Positions 17,090 to 26,413 of a DNA stretch of 64,000 nt are shown here, in pieces; positions within the stretch are counted from its first letter, which is position 1, and every line of letters starts with the position of its first letter. The translations under genes and the position numbers were made by a program. The stretch lies in contig NZ_JANLOD010000061.1 of NCBI RefSeq assembly GCF_025466085.1, forward strand, positions 1 to 64,000, given 5' to 3'. The notes under the pieces are model-generated. The model was not told the origin of the DNA. It saw nothing but the letters and a program-made list of their open reading frames with translations, and made no database searches. Source of the stretch: Pseudomonas sp. 14P_8.1_Bac3. Its GTDB lineage: Bacteria; Pseudomonadota; Gammaproteobacteria; Pseudomonadales; Pseudomonadaceae.

Positions 17090-20000
17090 ATGAATACCTT
17101 TCGGCGATTTCGTGGCCTGATCATCCTCATGCTGGTGTGCAGCTTCTGGTTATCCGACGTGGCTGCGCAGCCGCAGACGTTCACGCTGCTGGGACGCTCC
17201 AGCGTGGATGGCTATGGCGTCAAACTGTCGGAAGCCGACGCGCGCTGGCTGCGGCAAAAGGGCCGGGTGGTGCTCGCGGTCTCGGCGCCGGATTATCCGC
17301 CCTTCGACATCACCACCACGGGCACCGACTATGAAGGCCTGACGGCGGACTACGCGCGCTTGCTCCAGCAACTGCTCAACGTGGAGATCGAGGTTCACCG
17401 CTACGCCTCGCGAGATGAGGCGGTGCAGGCGATCAAGGACGGCGCGGCCGACCTGCTGGGTACGGCCAATCGTTACGAAACCCAGGATCCGCAGCTGCGG
17501 ATGTCCAGCGCTTATGCCGACGATCAACCGGTGCTGGTGACACGCACCGATTCGACTCAGCCCCTGGACCCGGAACTGGCCGGCAAACGCCTGGCAATGC
17601 TGTACCACTATCTGCCTGAGCAGCAAGTGCGGGCGTTTTATCCCAAGGCCGATGTGCAGCTGTTTCCCTCGACGCTGGGGGCGGTGGGGGCGGTGGCCTT
17701 CGGTCAGTCGGACGTGTTCATCGGCGACGCCGTCAGCGCCCATTACCTGATCAGCAAAAACTACCTCAACAACGTGCAACTGGCCGACTTCTCGCCCATG
17801 GAATCGGGCCGTTTCGCCTTTGCGATGGCCCGCGACAACGACCAGCTGCAACGGATCGTCAACCGGGCGCTGGCGGCGGTGCCGACCAACGAACGGATCA
17901 ATATCCTGCGCCGATGGGGTGCGAGCGGGGCGTCCATCGCCGGCACTCAGCTGCTGCAATTCAGCGTGGCCGAGCAACGCTGGCTTGATCAGCATCCGCG
18001 GTTGAACGTGGCGATCAATGACAACCTCATGCCGATTTCCTTCGTCGACAGCGCCGGCAAGTACCGCGGCATCAGTATCGACGTGCTGGCAAAAATCAGC
18101 CTGCGCACCGGTTTGAAGTTCGACTTCCAGCCGACCCGGTCGGTCGCCGAAATGCTCGAAGGGATCAAGAGCGGGCAGATCGACCTGGTAGCGGGCGTCA
18201 GCCCCAGCATCGAACGCGAAACCGAATTGCGTTTCACCCGTCCTTTTTTGACCAGCCCGAATGTGCTGGTGACGCGGATGGCCTCCGGCAGTCCCAAAAC
18301 CCTGGATGACATGGCCGGCAAGACCCTGGCCGTCACTCAAGGCAACAGTGCCGGCGAATACATTCGTCAGCATTTCCCGCAGATCGAACTGGTCAATGCG
18401 CCGTTGACGGCGGATGCCATGGAGATGGTTGCGCAAGGCAGGACGGATGGCGCGATCAATTCATTGATCGGCGCGCGGGTGATGATTTCCCGGCAATACC
18501 GTGACCGGCTGCAAGTGACCAGCACCGTCGGCACCGATCCGGCGCGCAGCACGTTAGCCACCAGTCGCGACGCGGTTGAGCTGCATTCGATTCTGGACAA
18601 GGCGCTGCTCAGCATCGCCCCGGAAGAAATCGATGAAATGACCGGCTATTGGCGCAACGACCTGATGGTCGAGCAGAGCTTCTGGCTGCATTACCGTCAG
18701 GACCTTCTCAAGGCCTTCGTCGGCGCGGGCGTCTTGATATTGCTGGCGCTGGCCTGGATCGCCTGGCAGCGCCGGCAGATTCGCCTGCGCCAGCAATTGC
18801 TCAGCCAGTTGCAGGACGCCAAGGACGCCGCGGACGATGCCAACCGCGCGAAAACCACGTTCCTGGCAACCATGAGCCATGAAATCCGCACGCCGATGAA
18901 CGCACTGCTGGGGATGCTCGAACTGGCGCTGAAGCGCGCGGATGACGGCATCACCGACCGCGCGGCGATTGAAGTGGCGTCGAATGCCGGGCAACAGTTG
19001 CTGGCGTTGATCGGCGACATTCTCGACATCGCCCGCATCGAGTCCGGGCATTTGTCGCTGGCGCCGGAGCGGGCCAATCTGCAAAGTCTGGTGACCTCGG
19101 TGTGCCGGGTGTTCGAAGGCCTGGCGCGGCAGAAGAACCTGGAGTGGCGCGTCGATCTGGACGAGGACAGCGACTGTGACGTGCTGATCGACCCCACGCG
19201 CTTCAAGCAGGTGTTGTCCAATCTGCTGAGCAACGCGATCAAATTTACCCGTGAAGGCGAAGTGGGCCTGAGGTTGCGGGTCGCGTCGGAAGTGCCCGGG
19301 CACCTGGCGATCAGCCTGCGTATCGAAGACACCGGCATTGGCATCAGCGCGTTCGACCAGCGGCGCCTGTTCAGTCCGTTCGTGCAGGCCGGCAACACCC
19401 AGCAATCGGGCCAGCAGGGTTCCGGGCTGGGGTTGGTGATCAGCCGAACGCTGTGCGAAATGATGGGCGGTCGGCTGCGACTCGACAGCACCCTGGGGCA
19501 GGGGACACGGATCGATGTCAGCCTGGATCTGCCGCTGTTGAAACCCATTGCCGGCAGCGAACTAACTGGAAACCCGGCCGCGGTGCAGACCCGTGCGTTG
19601 ACGATCCTGGTGGTCGACGATTACCCGGCCAATCGGCTGCTGTTGTCGCGGCAGCTGAATTACCTGGGGCACCGCGTCATGGAAGCGGAGGACGGTCGAC
19701 AAGGGTTCGAGCTGTGGTGTGAACACGAATTCGATGTGCTGATTACCGACTGCAACATGCCAGTGCTCAGCGGTTATGAATTGGCGGGTGCGATCCGCGA
19801 TAAGGAACGTGCGCAGGAACTGCAGCCCACGCTGATTTTGGGCTTCACCGCCAATGCACAGCCTGAAGAGAAGGCCCGTTGCGTCGAGGCAGGCATGGAC
19901 GACTGCCTGTTCAAGCCGATCCGTCTGGCGGACCTGAGCGCCTGGTTGGCGTCAAGATTTGCCGGTGGGCCGAAGCCGGTCATCGAACCGCCTGCTGTCG

Positions 20001-20332
20001 CCGAGATCGATTTGAGCGGGCTGAAGCAATACGTCGGCGCGGATCACGAGCTGATCGACCAGTTGCTGAGCGACCTGGCCGCCACCAACCGCACCGATCG
20101 GGAGGCATTGCTCAAGGCGCACGCCAATGGCGACCAGCATGCACTTGGCACACTCGCGCATCGCATCAAGGGCGGGGCGCTGATGGTCCGCGCGATGAGT
20201 CTGGTCGAATGTTGCGAGGCACTGGAGCGTGCCTGCGGCGATGGCCATGCTGGGCAGATCGACGTCGCGGTCGAGCAGTTGCAGCAGGCCATGCTGCGCC
20301 TGGACCAAAGTCTCGGCAGGGCCGACGCTTAA
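17090..20332 (+). CDS. BvgS-like unorthodox hybrid sensor kinase
   Basis: 1080-residue inner-membrane kinase. Order: signal peptide (1-26), two periplasmic solute-binding (SBP_bac_3, Venus-flytrap) domains at about 45-265 and 295-515, one transmembrane helix at about 543-562, HisKA with His597 (TMSHEIRTPMN), HATPase (NLLSNAIKF, GTGIG-like DTGIGIS, GSGLGL), receiver with Asp887 (VLITDCNMPVLSGYE) and HPt with His1024 (LAHRIKGGA). There is no PAS domain before HisKA, unlike Bordetella BvgS. This H-D-H relay ends on the adjacent response regulator. The paired binding domains suggest an amino-acid-like or nicotinate-like ligand, not identifiable here. Its stop overlaps the dkgB stop on the other strand by two bases. 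Confidence 0.93.
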   Translation: MNTFRRFRGLIILMLVCSFWLSDVAAQPQTFTLLGRSSVDGYGVKLSEADARWLRQKGRVVLAVSAPDYPPFDITTTGTDYEGLTADYARLLQQLLNVEIEVHRYASRDEAVQAIKDGAADLLGTANRYETQDPQLRMSSAYADDQPVLVTRTDSTQPLDPELAGKRLAMLYHYLPEQQVRAFYPKADVQLFPSTLGAVGAVAFGQSDVFIGDAVSAHYLISKNYLNNVQLADFSPMESGRFAFAMARDNDQLQRIVNRALAAVPTNERINILRRWGASGASIAGTQLLQFSVAEQRWLDQHPRLNVAINDNLMPISFVDSAGKYRGISIDVLAKISLRTGLKFDFQPTRSVAEMLEGIKSGQIDLVAGVSPSIERETELRFTRPFLTSPNVLVTRMASGSPKTLDDMAGKTLAVTQGNSAGEYIRQHFPQIELVNAPLTADAMEMVAQGRTDGAINSLIGARVMISRQYRDRLQVTSTVGTDPARSTLATSRDAVELHSILDKALLSIAPEEIDEMTGYWRNDLMVEQSFWLHYRQDLLKAFVGAGVLILLALAWIAWQRRQIRLRQQLLSQLQDAKDAADDANRAKTTFLATMSHEIRTPMNALLGMLELALKRADDGITDRAAIEVASNAGQQLLALIGDILDIARIESGHLSLAPERANLQSLVTSVCRVFEGLARQKNLEWRVDLDEDSDCDVLIDPTRFKQVLSNLLSNAIKFTREGEVGLRLRVASEVPGHLAISLRIEDTGIGISAFDQRRLFSPFVQAGNTQQSGQQGSGLGLVISRTLCEMMGGRLRLDSTLGQGTRIDVSLDLPLLKPIAGSELTGNPAAVQTRALTILVVDDYPANRLLLSRQLNYLGHRVMEAEDGRQGFELWCEHEFDVLITDCNMPVLSGYELAGAIRDKERAQELQPTLILGFTANAQPEEKARCVEAGMDDCLFKPIRLADLSAWLASRFAGGPKPVIEPPAVAEIDLSGLKQYVGADHELIDQLLSDLAATNRTDREALLKAHANGDQHALGTLAHRIKGGALMVRAMSLVECCEALERACGDGHAGQIDVAVEQLQQAMLRLDQSLGRADA

Positions 20333-21132
20333 TCCCAGTGCGGCGCGATGCCTTTGGGGCTGGTCAGGCGTTGGCCGCGATCGAGAGTAGCGATCAGCGC
20401 CATGTCGGCGTCGCTCAGGGTCAGGGCGCAGGCTTGCAGATTGCTCTGCAGGTTGGCGCGTTTGGTGGACGACGGAATCACCGCGTAACCCAGTTGCATG
20501 GCCCAGGCCAGGGTCACCTGCGCCGGCGTGGCGTGCAGGCGATTGGCGATCTGCTGGATGACCGGGTCTTTCAGCACTTCGCCATAGGCCAGGGTCATGT
20601 AGGAGGTGATCTGGATGCCCTGGCTTTGTGCGAACCCCACGACCTTGCGGTTTTGCAGGTACGGGTGCAGTTCGATCTGGTTGGTGGCGATGTGTTCGGC
20701 GCCGACCGCGGCAATCGCCTGTTGCATCAGGTCGACGGTGAAGTTGGAGACGCCGATCTGGCGGGTCAGGCCGAGCTGCTTGGCCTCCAGCAACGCGCCC
20801 ATGAATTCTTCGACCGGCACCTGGTCTTCCGGCGATGGCCAGTGGATCAGCGTCAGGTCTAGGTAGTCGGTTTGCAGTTTCTGCAGGCTCTCTTTGAGGC
20901 TGTCGATCAGGCGGTCCCTGGCAAAGTTGGCGACCCAGATCTTGCTGGTGATGAACAGTTCGTCACGGACGATGCCGCTGGCCGCGATGGCCTGGCCGAC
21001 CTCGGTTTCGTTGTCGTAGATCTGCGCGGTATCGATGACCCGGTAGCCGAGCTCCAGGCCAGTGCTCACCGAATCGATGACCACCTGGCCTTGCAGGCGA
21101 AAGGTACCGAGACCGAATGCGGGAATAGACAT
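20329..21132 (-). CDS. dkgB: DkgB-like aldo-keto reductase
   Basis: NADPH-dependent aldo-keto reductase of 267 residues, reducing 2,5-diketo-D-gluconate or small aldehydes. ATG at 21132 gives the standard start MSIPAFGLGTFRL. Seen are the catalytic tetrad Asp and Tyr (VIDTAQIYDNE), Lys in FITSKIWV, His in LTLIHWPSP, and the cofactor region AVIPSSTKRANLQSNLQA near residue 215. The stop overlaps that of the convergent sensor kinase (TTAA). Confidence 0.88.
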   Translation of the reverse strand: MSIPAFGLGTFRLQGQVVIDSVSTGLELGYRVIDTAQIYDNETEVGQAIAASGIVRDELFITSKIWVANFARDRLIDSLKESLQKLQTDYLDLTLIHWPSPEDQVPVEEFMGALLEAKQLGLTRQIGVSNFTVDLMQQAIAAVGAEHIATNQIELHPYLQNRKVVGFAQSQGIQITSYMTLAYGEVLKDPVIQQIANRLHATPAQVTLAWAMQLGYAVIPSSTKRANLQSNLQACALTLSDADMALIATLDRGQRLTSPKGIAPHWD

Positions 21133-21306
21133 CAATGACTCCAGGGTTGCAGTGGGAATGGGCAGGAGTATCCGCGCCTGGATCCTTGAGAAAAACCGCT
21201 GGTGGGGCAAAGCACTATTTACTGCAAGTCATGAATCGGGATTTGAAGGTCGCAGCCTCGTTCGCTCGACAGCGCCTGTCCATCACCTCTGAATGCCATC
21301 GCACGC

Positions 21307-21401
21307 CCTGTGGGAGCGGGCTTGCTCGCGAAAGAGGTCTGTCATTCGACAGTAATGTCGACTGATACGGCCTCTTCGCGAGCAAGCCCGCTCCCACAGG
21401 G
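21307..21401. repeat. REPIN, copy 1 of a near-identical pair
   Basis: Inverted REPs (CTGTGGGAGCGGGCTTGCTCG... and ...CGAGCAAGCCCGCTCCCACAG) around a spacer containing CATTCGACAGTAATGTCGAC. The whole element, including spacer, is repeated at 24057-24146 with essentially one internal base change. Confidence 0.93.
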
Positions 21402-21407
21402 TGATTG

Positions 21408-22316
21408 CTAGGCTATATCGCTATGGCTGAACTCTTCCCCAAGAAAATCGATCAGCGCCCGCACTGACGGCAACAATCCCCGCCGCGACGGGAAGATCGC
21501 GTGGACGATCCCGCATTTCGGCGCCCAGCCCGGCACCAGTTCCAGCAGGCGTCCGGCGGCAATGTCATCGCGCACCACCACGCTTGGCAGATGCGCAACG
21601 CCGATGCCGGAGAGAACCGCGTGCCGCAAGGCCAGCAAGTCGTCGGTGACCATGCGCGGGGCGTGGCGAATCAGCGCGCTGGCGCCGTCCGCACCGAACA
21701 GTTCCCAGTGGTATTCACGCTGCGCCGCGCCCCAGTGCACGCTCGGCAAACCGCTGAGGTCGGCCGGCGTGGCCGGCGCTGACAACCTCTCGGCAAACGC
21801 CGGACTGCCCACCAGGCATTGGGTGCTGTTGCCCAGTACCTTCATCACCATGTCGGTGTTTTCCAGCGGCGGAAAACGCACGCGCAGGGCGATGTCGAAG
21901 CCTTCGTGAATCAGGTCGACCCGCCGGTTGGTGCTCTCGATGAACAACTCCACCAGCGGATATTTGAGCATGTAGCGGGTCAGCATCGGCCCGACCCAGG
22001 TGTTGAGCAGCGCGGTCGGGCAACTGATCCGCACCAGGCCCTGGGGCTCGGAGCGATTGCGCTCGATCAGCTCGGCGGCACTTTCCGCCTCAACGCGCAT
22101 GGCCAGGCAGCGCTGGTAGTACGCCTGGCCGATTTCGGTCAGCGAGCAGTGCCGGCTGGTGCGGTGCAGCAGGCGTACGCCAAGGCGTTCTTCGAGCTCG
22201 GCGATGCGCCGGCTGAGCTTCGACTTGGGCATGTCCAGCGCCCGCCCGGCCGGGGCGAAACCGCCGTGTTCCACCACTTGGGTGAAGTAGTAGAGGGTGT
22301 TGAGGTCTTCCACCAT
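21408..22316 (-). CDS. LysR-family transcriptional regulator
   Basis: 302-residue LysR protein. N-terminal HTH (LYYFTQVVEHGGFAPAGRALDMPKSKLSRRIAELEERLGVRLLHRTSR) and C-terminal effector domain from about residue 90. Transcribed divergently from the pirin gene with a 104-base gap, the usual arrangement for a LysR regulator and its target. The inducer is unknown. Confidence 0.9.
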   Translation of the reverse strand: MVEDLNTLYYFTQVVEHGGFAPAGRALDMPKSKLSRRIAELEERLGVRLLHRTSRHCSLTEIGQAYYQRCLAMRVEAESAAELIERNRSEPQGLVRISCPTALLNTWVGPMLTRYMLKYPLVELFIESTNRRVDLIHEGFDIALRVRFPPLENTDMVMKVLGNSTQCLVGSPAFAERLSAPATPADLSGLPSVHWGAAQREYHWELFGADGASALIRHAPRMVTDDLLALRHAVLSGIGVAHLPSVVVRDDIAAGRLLELVPGWAPKCGIVHAIFPSRRGLLPSVRALIDFLGEEFSHSDIA

Positions 22317-22420
22317 CGTTCTCCAAATAGAACGCTAAGGCTGATTTTTGCAGTCTAGCGCAGCAAAGCCTGCAGTTTTAAGCTTTCTCCATCGCGTCAA
22401 ACCACAGATTTGGAGGCAGC

Positions 22421-23287
22421 ATGAAAAACATCATCGGCATTTACACCAGCCCGCGAACCCATTGGGTCGGCGACGGCTTCCCGGTTCGTACGCTGTTTTC
22501 CTACGACAACCTGGGCAAACACATCAGCCCGTTTCTGTTGCTGGATCACGCCGGTCCCGCCGAATTCACCCCGACCACCGAGCGTCGTGGCGTCGGCCAG
22601 CACCCTCATCGCGGTTTTGAGACCGTGACCATTGTCTACAAGGGCGAACTGGAACACCGCGACTCTACCGGCAGTGGCGGCAAGATCGGTGCAGGTGATG
22701 TGCAATGGATGACCGCCGCCTCGGGGATTATCCACGAGGAGTTCCACTCCGAAGGTTTCGCCAAGAGTGGCGGCACCCTGGAAATGGTCCAGCTGTGGGT
22801 CAACCTGCCGGCCAAGGACAAGATGGCCGACGCCGGTTACCAGACGATTCTCGACACGGACATCCCGAACATCCCGCTCAAGGATAAGGCCGGCAGCCTT
22901 CGCTTGATCGCCGGTGAATTCAACGGCCACAGCGGCCCGGCGCGGACGTTTACGCCGGTGGATGTCTGGGACCTGCGCCTCAACGGCGGCAAGTTGCTGA
23001 CCCTCGACCTGCACGAAGGCCGCAACACCGCGCTGGTGGTGCTGCGCGGCACGGTTCAGGTCAACGGCCTGGAACTGGTGCGCGAAGGGCAATTGGCGTT
23101 GTTCGAACGCGATGGCCATCAGCTCACCCTGGAAGCCAATAACGACGCGGTGGTGTTGCTGCTCAGCGGCGAGCCGATCGACGAACCGATCGTCGGCCAT
23201 GGCCCGTTCGTGATGAACAGCGAGCAGGAAATCCACCAGGCCTTCGCCGATTTTCAATCGGGCCGGTTCGGTCGGATGAGCGGTTGA
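22421..23287 (+). CDS. Pirin family protein
   Basis: Bicupin of 288 residues. The N-terminal pirin cupin carries the metal ligands in QHPHRGFETVTIVYKGELEHRDSTG and the family motif GDVQWMTAASGIIHEEF; a C-terminal cupin follows (about 175-280). Bacterial pirins have been linked to quercetinase activity or to modulation of central metabolism. GGAG precedes the ATG by 7 bases. Likely target of the divergent LysR regulator. Confidence 0.9.
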   Translation: MKNIIGIYTSPRTHWVGDGFPVRTLFSYDNLGKHISPFLLLDHAGPAEFTPTTERRGVGQHPHRGFETVTIVYKGELEHRDSTGSGGKIGAGDVQWMTAASGIIHEEFHSEGFAKSGGTLEMVQLWVNLPAKDKMADAGYQTILDTDIPNIPLKDKAGSLRLIAGEFNGHSGPARTFTPVDVWDLRLNGGKLLTLDLHEGRNTALVVLRGTVQVNGLELVREGQLALFERDGHQLTLEANNDAVVLLLSGEPIDEPIVGHGPFVMNSEQEIHQAFADFQSGRFGRMSG

Positions 23288-23408
23288 CACGGATACACGG
23301 TTGCACCGCGCCAGGCTTGACTGACTACGCTTGTCTGGCCGCGTTTGAACGATCAAGCCAAAACCAACGCCGACCCGTTCGGCATCGATTAAAAGCGAGG
23401 ATGACCCC

Positions 23409-24035
23409 ATGACTACTTCTTACAAGCGTCTCGACAAGGATAACGCCGCCGTTCTGTTGGTGGATCATCAGGCGGGCCTGCTGTCGCTGGTGAGGGACAT
23501 CGATCCGGACCGGTTCAAGAACAACGTGCTGGCCCTGGCCGACCTGGCCAAGTACTTCAAATTGCCGACCATCCTCACCACCAGTTTCGAAACCGGCCCA
23601 AACGGCCCGCTGGTGCCCGAACTGAAAGCGCTGTTCCCGGACGCGCCGTACATCGCCCGCCCTGGCCAGATCAACGCCTGGGACAACGAGGATTTCGTCA
23701 AGGCGATCAAGGCCACCGGCAAGAAGCAACTGATCATCGCCGGTGTCGTGACCGAGGTGTGCGTGGCATTCCCGGCGCTGTCGGCCCTGGCCGAAGGTTT
23801 TGATGTGTTCGTCGTGACCGACGCTTCCGGCACGTTCAACGAGCTGACCCGCCAATCGGCCTGGGACCGCATGTCGTCTTCCGGCGCGCAACTGATGACC
23901 TGGTTCGGCCTGGCCTGTGAGCTGCACCGCGACTGGCGCAACGACGTGGAAGGCCTGGCGACCCTGTTCTCCAACCATATCCCGGACTACCGCAACCTGA
24001 TGACCAGCTACAACATCCTGACCAACAGCAAGTAA
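23409..24035 (+). CDS. ycaC: YcaC-like isochorismatase-fold hydrolase
   Basis: Cysteine hydrolase of 208 residues, family length. Triad residues Asp19 (LLVDHQAG) and Cys118 (GVVTEVCVAF) are present, with the family cis-peptide VVTE. YcaC-type proteins form ring octamers; the substrate is not established. It follows the pirin gene by 121 bases on the same strand and may share its regulation. Confidence 0.87.
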   Translation: MTTSYKRLDKDNAAVLLVDHQAGLLSLVRDIDPDRFKNNVLALADLAKYFKLPTILTTSFETGPNGPLVPELKALFPDAPYIARPGQINAWDNEDFVKAIKATGKKQLIIAGVVTEVCVAFPALSALAEGFDVFVVTDASGTFNELTRQSAWDRMSSSGAQLMTWFGLACELHRDWRNDVEGLATLFSNHIPDYRNLMTSYNILTNSK

Positions 24036-24056
24036 TCACTGACCGCACAAAGCCAA

Positions 24057-24146
24057 TGTGGGAGCGGGCTTGCTCGCGAAAGCGGTCTGTCATTCGACAG
24101 TAATGTCGACTGATACGGCCTCTTCGCGAGCAAGCCCGCTCCCACG
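24057..24146. repeat. REPIN, copy 2 of a near-identical pair
   Basis: Same structure and spacer as 21307-21401. The only internal difference noticed is A to C just after the first REP (GAAAGAGG versus GAAAGCGG). It separates ycaC from the channel gene. Confidence 0.93.
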
Positions 24147-24218
24147 GTGTTTTGTGTTGTTCTCTGGACATCAATTGCTCCTACACTGTGCTCACTTGCA
24201 CCTGTCTGGAGTTGCTCG

Positions 24219-25661
24219 ATGCTGTCACTGCTCACCAATCACCCGTTGATCTGCGCCCTGGTTCTGATCCTGATCGACCTGGGGTTATGGCGGCTGATCA
24301 GCGTCAACGGCAGCAACTGGAAACTGGTGGTGCGGCTGCTGATTTTTTCGCTGTTCAGCATGCTGTTGTTCAACGAAGGCCTGAACCCGTTGGAGCCCGC
24401 GCCGTGGGCCGACAACGTGCCGCTGCACCTGGCGGCGACCGGTCTGCAGATCGGCTGGTGGCTGTTCGGTGCGCGCACCCTGACGGTGCTGATCGGCACA
24501 ATGATGATGCAGCGGGTCGGGCACACCGGGCGCTTGCTCCAGGATCTGCTCGGCGCAGTGATTTTCCTGATCGCGATCATCGCGGCGCTGGCCTACGTGC
24601 TCGACCTGCCGGTCAAGGGCGTGCTGGCCACGTCCGGCGCGCTGGCGATCATCGTCGGCCTGGCATTGCAAAGCACCCTCAGCGACGTGTTCTCGGGGAT
24701 CGTCCTCAACACCACCAAACCCTACCAACTGGATGACTGGATCTCCATCGACGGCACCGAGGGCCGGGTCACCGACATCGACTGGCGGGCCACGCGCCTG
24801 CAAACTGCCCAGGGCAGCATGGCGGTGATCCCCAACTCGCTGGCCGCCAAGGCCAAGATCATCAATTTCAGCCGGCCGAGTGACATATTTGGCGTGTCGA
24901 TCAGCCTGCAACTAAGCCCGCACGCCCGTCCGCAGACGGTGATCGATGCGCTGGAACGGGCGATGGAAGGGTGTCGTTATCTGTTGATCAAACCCGCGCC
25001 CAGCGTCGCCCTGAAAAGTTCGAGCCCGGCCGGCGTGGAATACGAAATCAGCGGCTTCGTGGTCTCCATGGACCAGAAACGCATGGTGCGCAATCTGCTG
25101 TTCGACCTGGCGTTCCGGCATTTGCAGGCCTCCGGCGTCAGCCTGTTGTCCAGTGTCGAATCGAATGTGCCAGCGGGGCTTTCACGGCCACGGGCGTTGC
25201 TGGAAAGCTCGGCGATTTTCTCGACCCTGCGCCAGGAAGAGAAAGAAACCTTCAGCCAGCACATGACCCTGCAAACCTTTCGTCCCGGGGAGATGATCCT
25301 GCCGGCGGGAGAGGTCAGCGATCATTTGTTCATCATTGAATCCGGCGTGGTCTCGGTGGCGCTGAGCCGCGCCGGGGTCAAGTTCGAATCCGGGCGCATG
25401 GGGCCGGGGGAAGTGATCGGCGAGGGCGGTATCCTGTCGGACACGGCGTTGCCGGCGGACTTCACGGCCAAGACGGCGTGCAGCCTTTATCGGATCGAAA
25501 AGGATTACCTCAAGCCGTGCCTGGATGCGCGGCATGACATCGGCGAAGCGATGAAGGCGCTGCTGGATTTCCGCCTGCACAAGGCACAGACATTGACCCA
25601 GGAAGCGCCGAAGGTGGTGGCGAAGAAAGGGTTTTTGCAGTGGTTGCGGAGTCGGGCCTAG
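24219..25661 (+). CDS. Mechanosensitive-type channel with C-terminal cyclic-nucleotide domain
   Basis: 480-residue membrane protein. About five hydrophobic helices (1-165), then the MscS pore/beta region (SGALAIIVGLALQSTLSDVFSGIVLNTTKPYQLDDWI; GTEGRVTDIDWRATRLQT) and a Crp-like cyclic nucleotide-binding domain (about 330-455: PGEMILPAGEVSDHLFIIESG, GPGEVIGEGGILSDTALPADFTAKT). ATG at 24219 with GGAG upstream. Such bCNG-type proteins are gated by a nucleotide rather than tension; the ligand is unknown. Confidence 0.88.
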   Translation: MLSLLTNHPLICALVLILIDLGLWRLISVNGSNWKLVVRLLIFSLFSMLLFNEGLNPLEPAPWADNVPLHLAATGLQIGWWLFGARTLTVLIGTMMMQRVGHTGRLLQDLLGAVIFLIAIIAALAYVLDLPVKGVLATSGALAIIVGLALQSTLSDVFSGIVLNTTKPYQLDDWISIDGTEGRVTDIDWRATRLQTAQGSMAVIPNSLAAKAKIINFSRPSDIFGVSISLQLSPHARPQTVIDALERAMEGCRYLLIKPAPSVALKSSSPAGVEYEISGFVVSMDQKRMVRNLLFDLAFRHLQASGVSLLSSVESNVPAGLSRPRALLESSAIFSTLRQEEKETFSQHMTLQTFRPGEMILPAGEVSDHLFIIESGVVSVALSRAGVKFESGRMGPGEVIGEGGILSDTALPADFTAKTACSLYRIEKDYLKPCLDARHDIGEAMKALLDFRLHKAQTLTQEAPKVVAKKGFLQWLRSRA

Positions 25662-25700
25662 GGATTCTCGGGCCGTCTGGAGCAACGCGGGGTGGTAAGA

Positions 25701-25800
25701 CTGTAGGAGCGAGCTTGCTCGCGATGGACGTTAACGATGACGCGAGCTGTCTGGATAAACGCGCCGCCCTGATGTCCACCGCGAGCAAGCTCGCTCCTGG
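25701..25800. repeat. REPIN of the CTGTAGGAGCGAGC family
   Basis: CTGTAGGAGCGAGCTTGCTCGCGATGG and its inverted partner CACCGCGAGCAAGCTCGCTCCTGG flank a spacer. This is a second REP family, with TGTAGGAGC in place of TGTGGGAGC. Confidence 0.88.
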
Positions 25801-25899
25801 GGCGGCGGTGGTCTCCTCGACTTCTGGAATATTGGCTATTTCAGCCAGGGGCATGCGGGATTAACTTAGCTCCACCCCCACTTGCTCCCGGAGCCAGCC

Positions 25900-26340
25900 A
25901 TGAAACCTCGTACCGATTTCTACACCGCATCCCCCGACGCACTGAAAGCCATGATCGCCCTGGAAACCGCCGTTTCGAAGCTGCCGCTGGAAAAGACCTT
26001 GATCGAACTGGTCAAGCTGCGCGCCTCGCAGATCAACGGCTGCGCTTTCTGCATCGACATGCACACCGCCGACGCGATCAAAGGCGGGGAAACCCCACGT
26101 CGCCTGTTCGCCGTGACGGCCTGGCGCGAAGCACCGTTCTTCACCGACCGTGAGCGCGCCGCCCTGGCATGGACCGAGTCCCTGACTCAACTGAGCCTGA
26201 CCCACGCCCCGGACGAAGACTACGAGTTCGTCAGCGCGCAATTCTCGCCGAAGGAAATGGTCGACCTGACTGTGGCAATCTCCACCATCAACAGCTGGAA
26301 TCGCCTGGCCGTTGGCTTCCGTAAAACGCCGCAAGCCTGA
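25900..26340 (+). CDS. AhpD-like carboxymuconolactone-decarboxylase family protein
   Basis: 146-residue alkylhydroperoxidase-type protein with the redox CxxC-xxx-H motif (Cys48, Cys51, His55 in INGCAFCIDMHT) and the family C-terminal WNRLAVGFR. ATG at 25900 follows GGAG. Such proteins act in peroxide defence, sometimes on protocatechuate-type rings. A 200-bp stretch of this gene (26089-26288) is repeated at 26838-27037 inside the neighbouring toxin/immunity island. Confidence 0.9.
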   Translation: MKPRTDFYTASPDALKAMIALETAVSKLPLEKTLIELVKLRASQINGCAFCIDMHTADAIKGGETPRRLFAVTAWREAPFFTDRERAALAWTESLTQLSLTHAPDEDYEFVSAQFSPKEMVDLTVAISTINSWNRLAVGFRKTPQA

Positions 26341-26352
26341 GGATTGCCCTGA

Positions 26353-26382
26353 GTGCCGATGAGCGTTCTTTAGCATCGGCAC
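26353..26382. terminator. Hairpin between the AhpD-like gene and orphan immunity gene
   Basis: Perfect 9-bp stem GTGCCGATG/CATCGGCAC with a 12-base loop, between convergent genes. No U tract on either side, so termination is only probable. Confidence 0.45.
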
Positions 26383-26413
26383 ACGGCGGTGGCAGGAGCA
26401 TTGGAGCCTGGGA

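Noticed and set aside
21307..24146. Repeated palindromes that might suggest a CRISPR array
   Set aside because: They are paired inverted REPs scattered between genes, without regular direct repeats and spacers.
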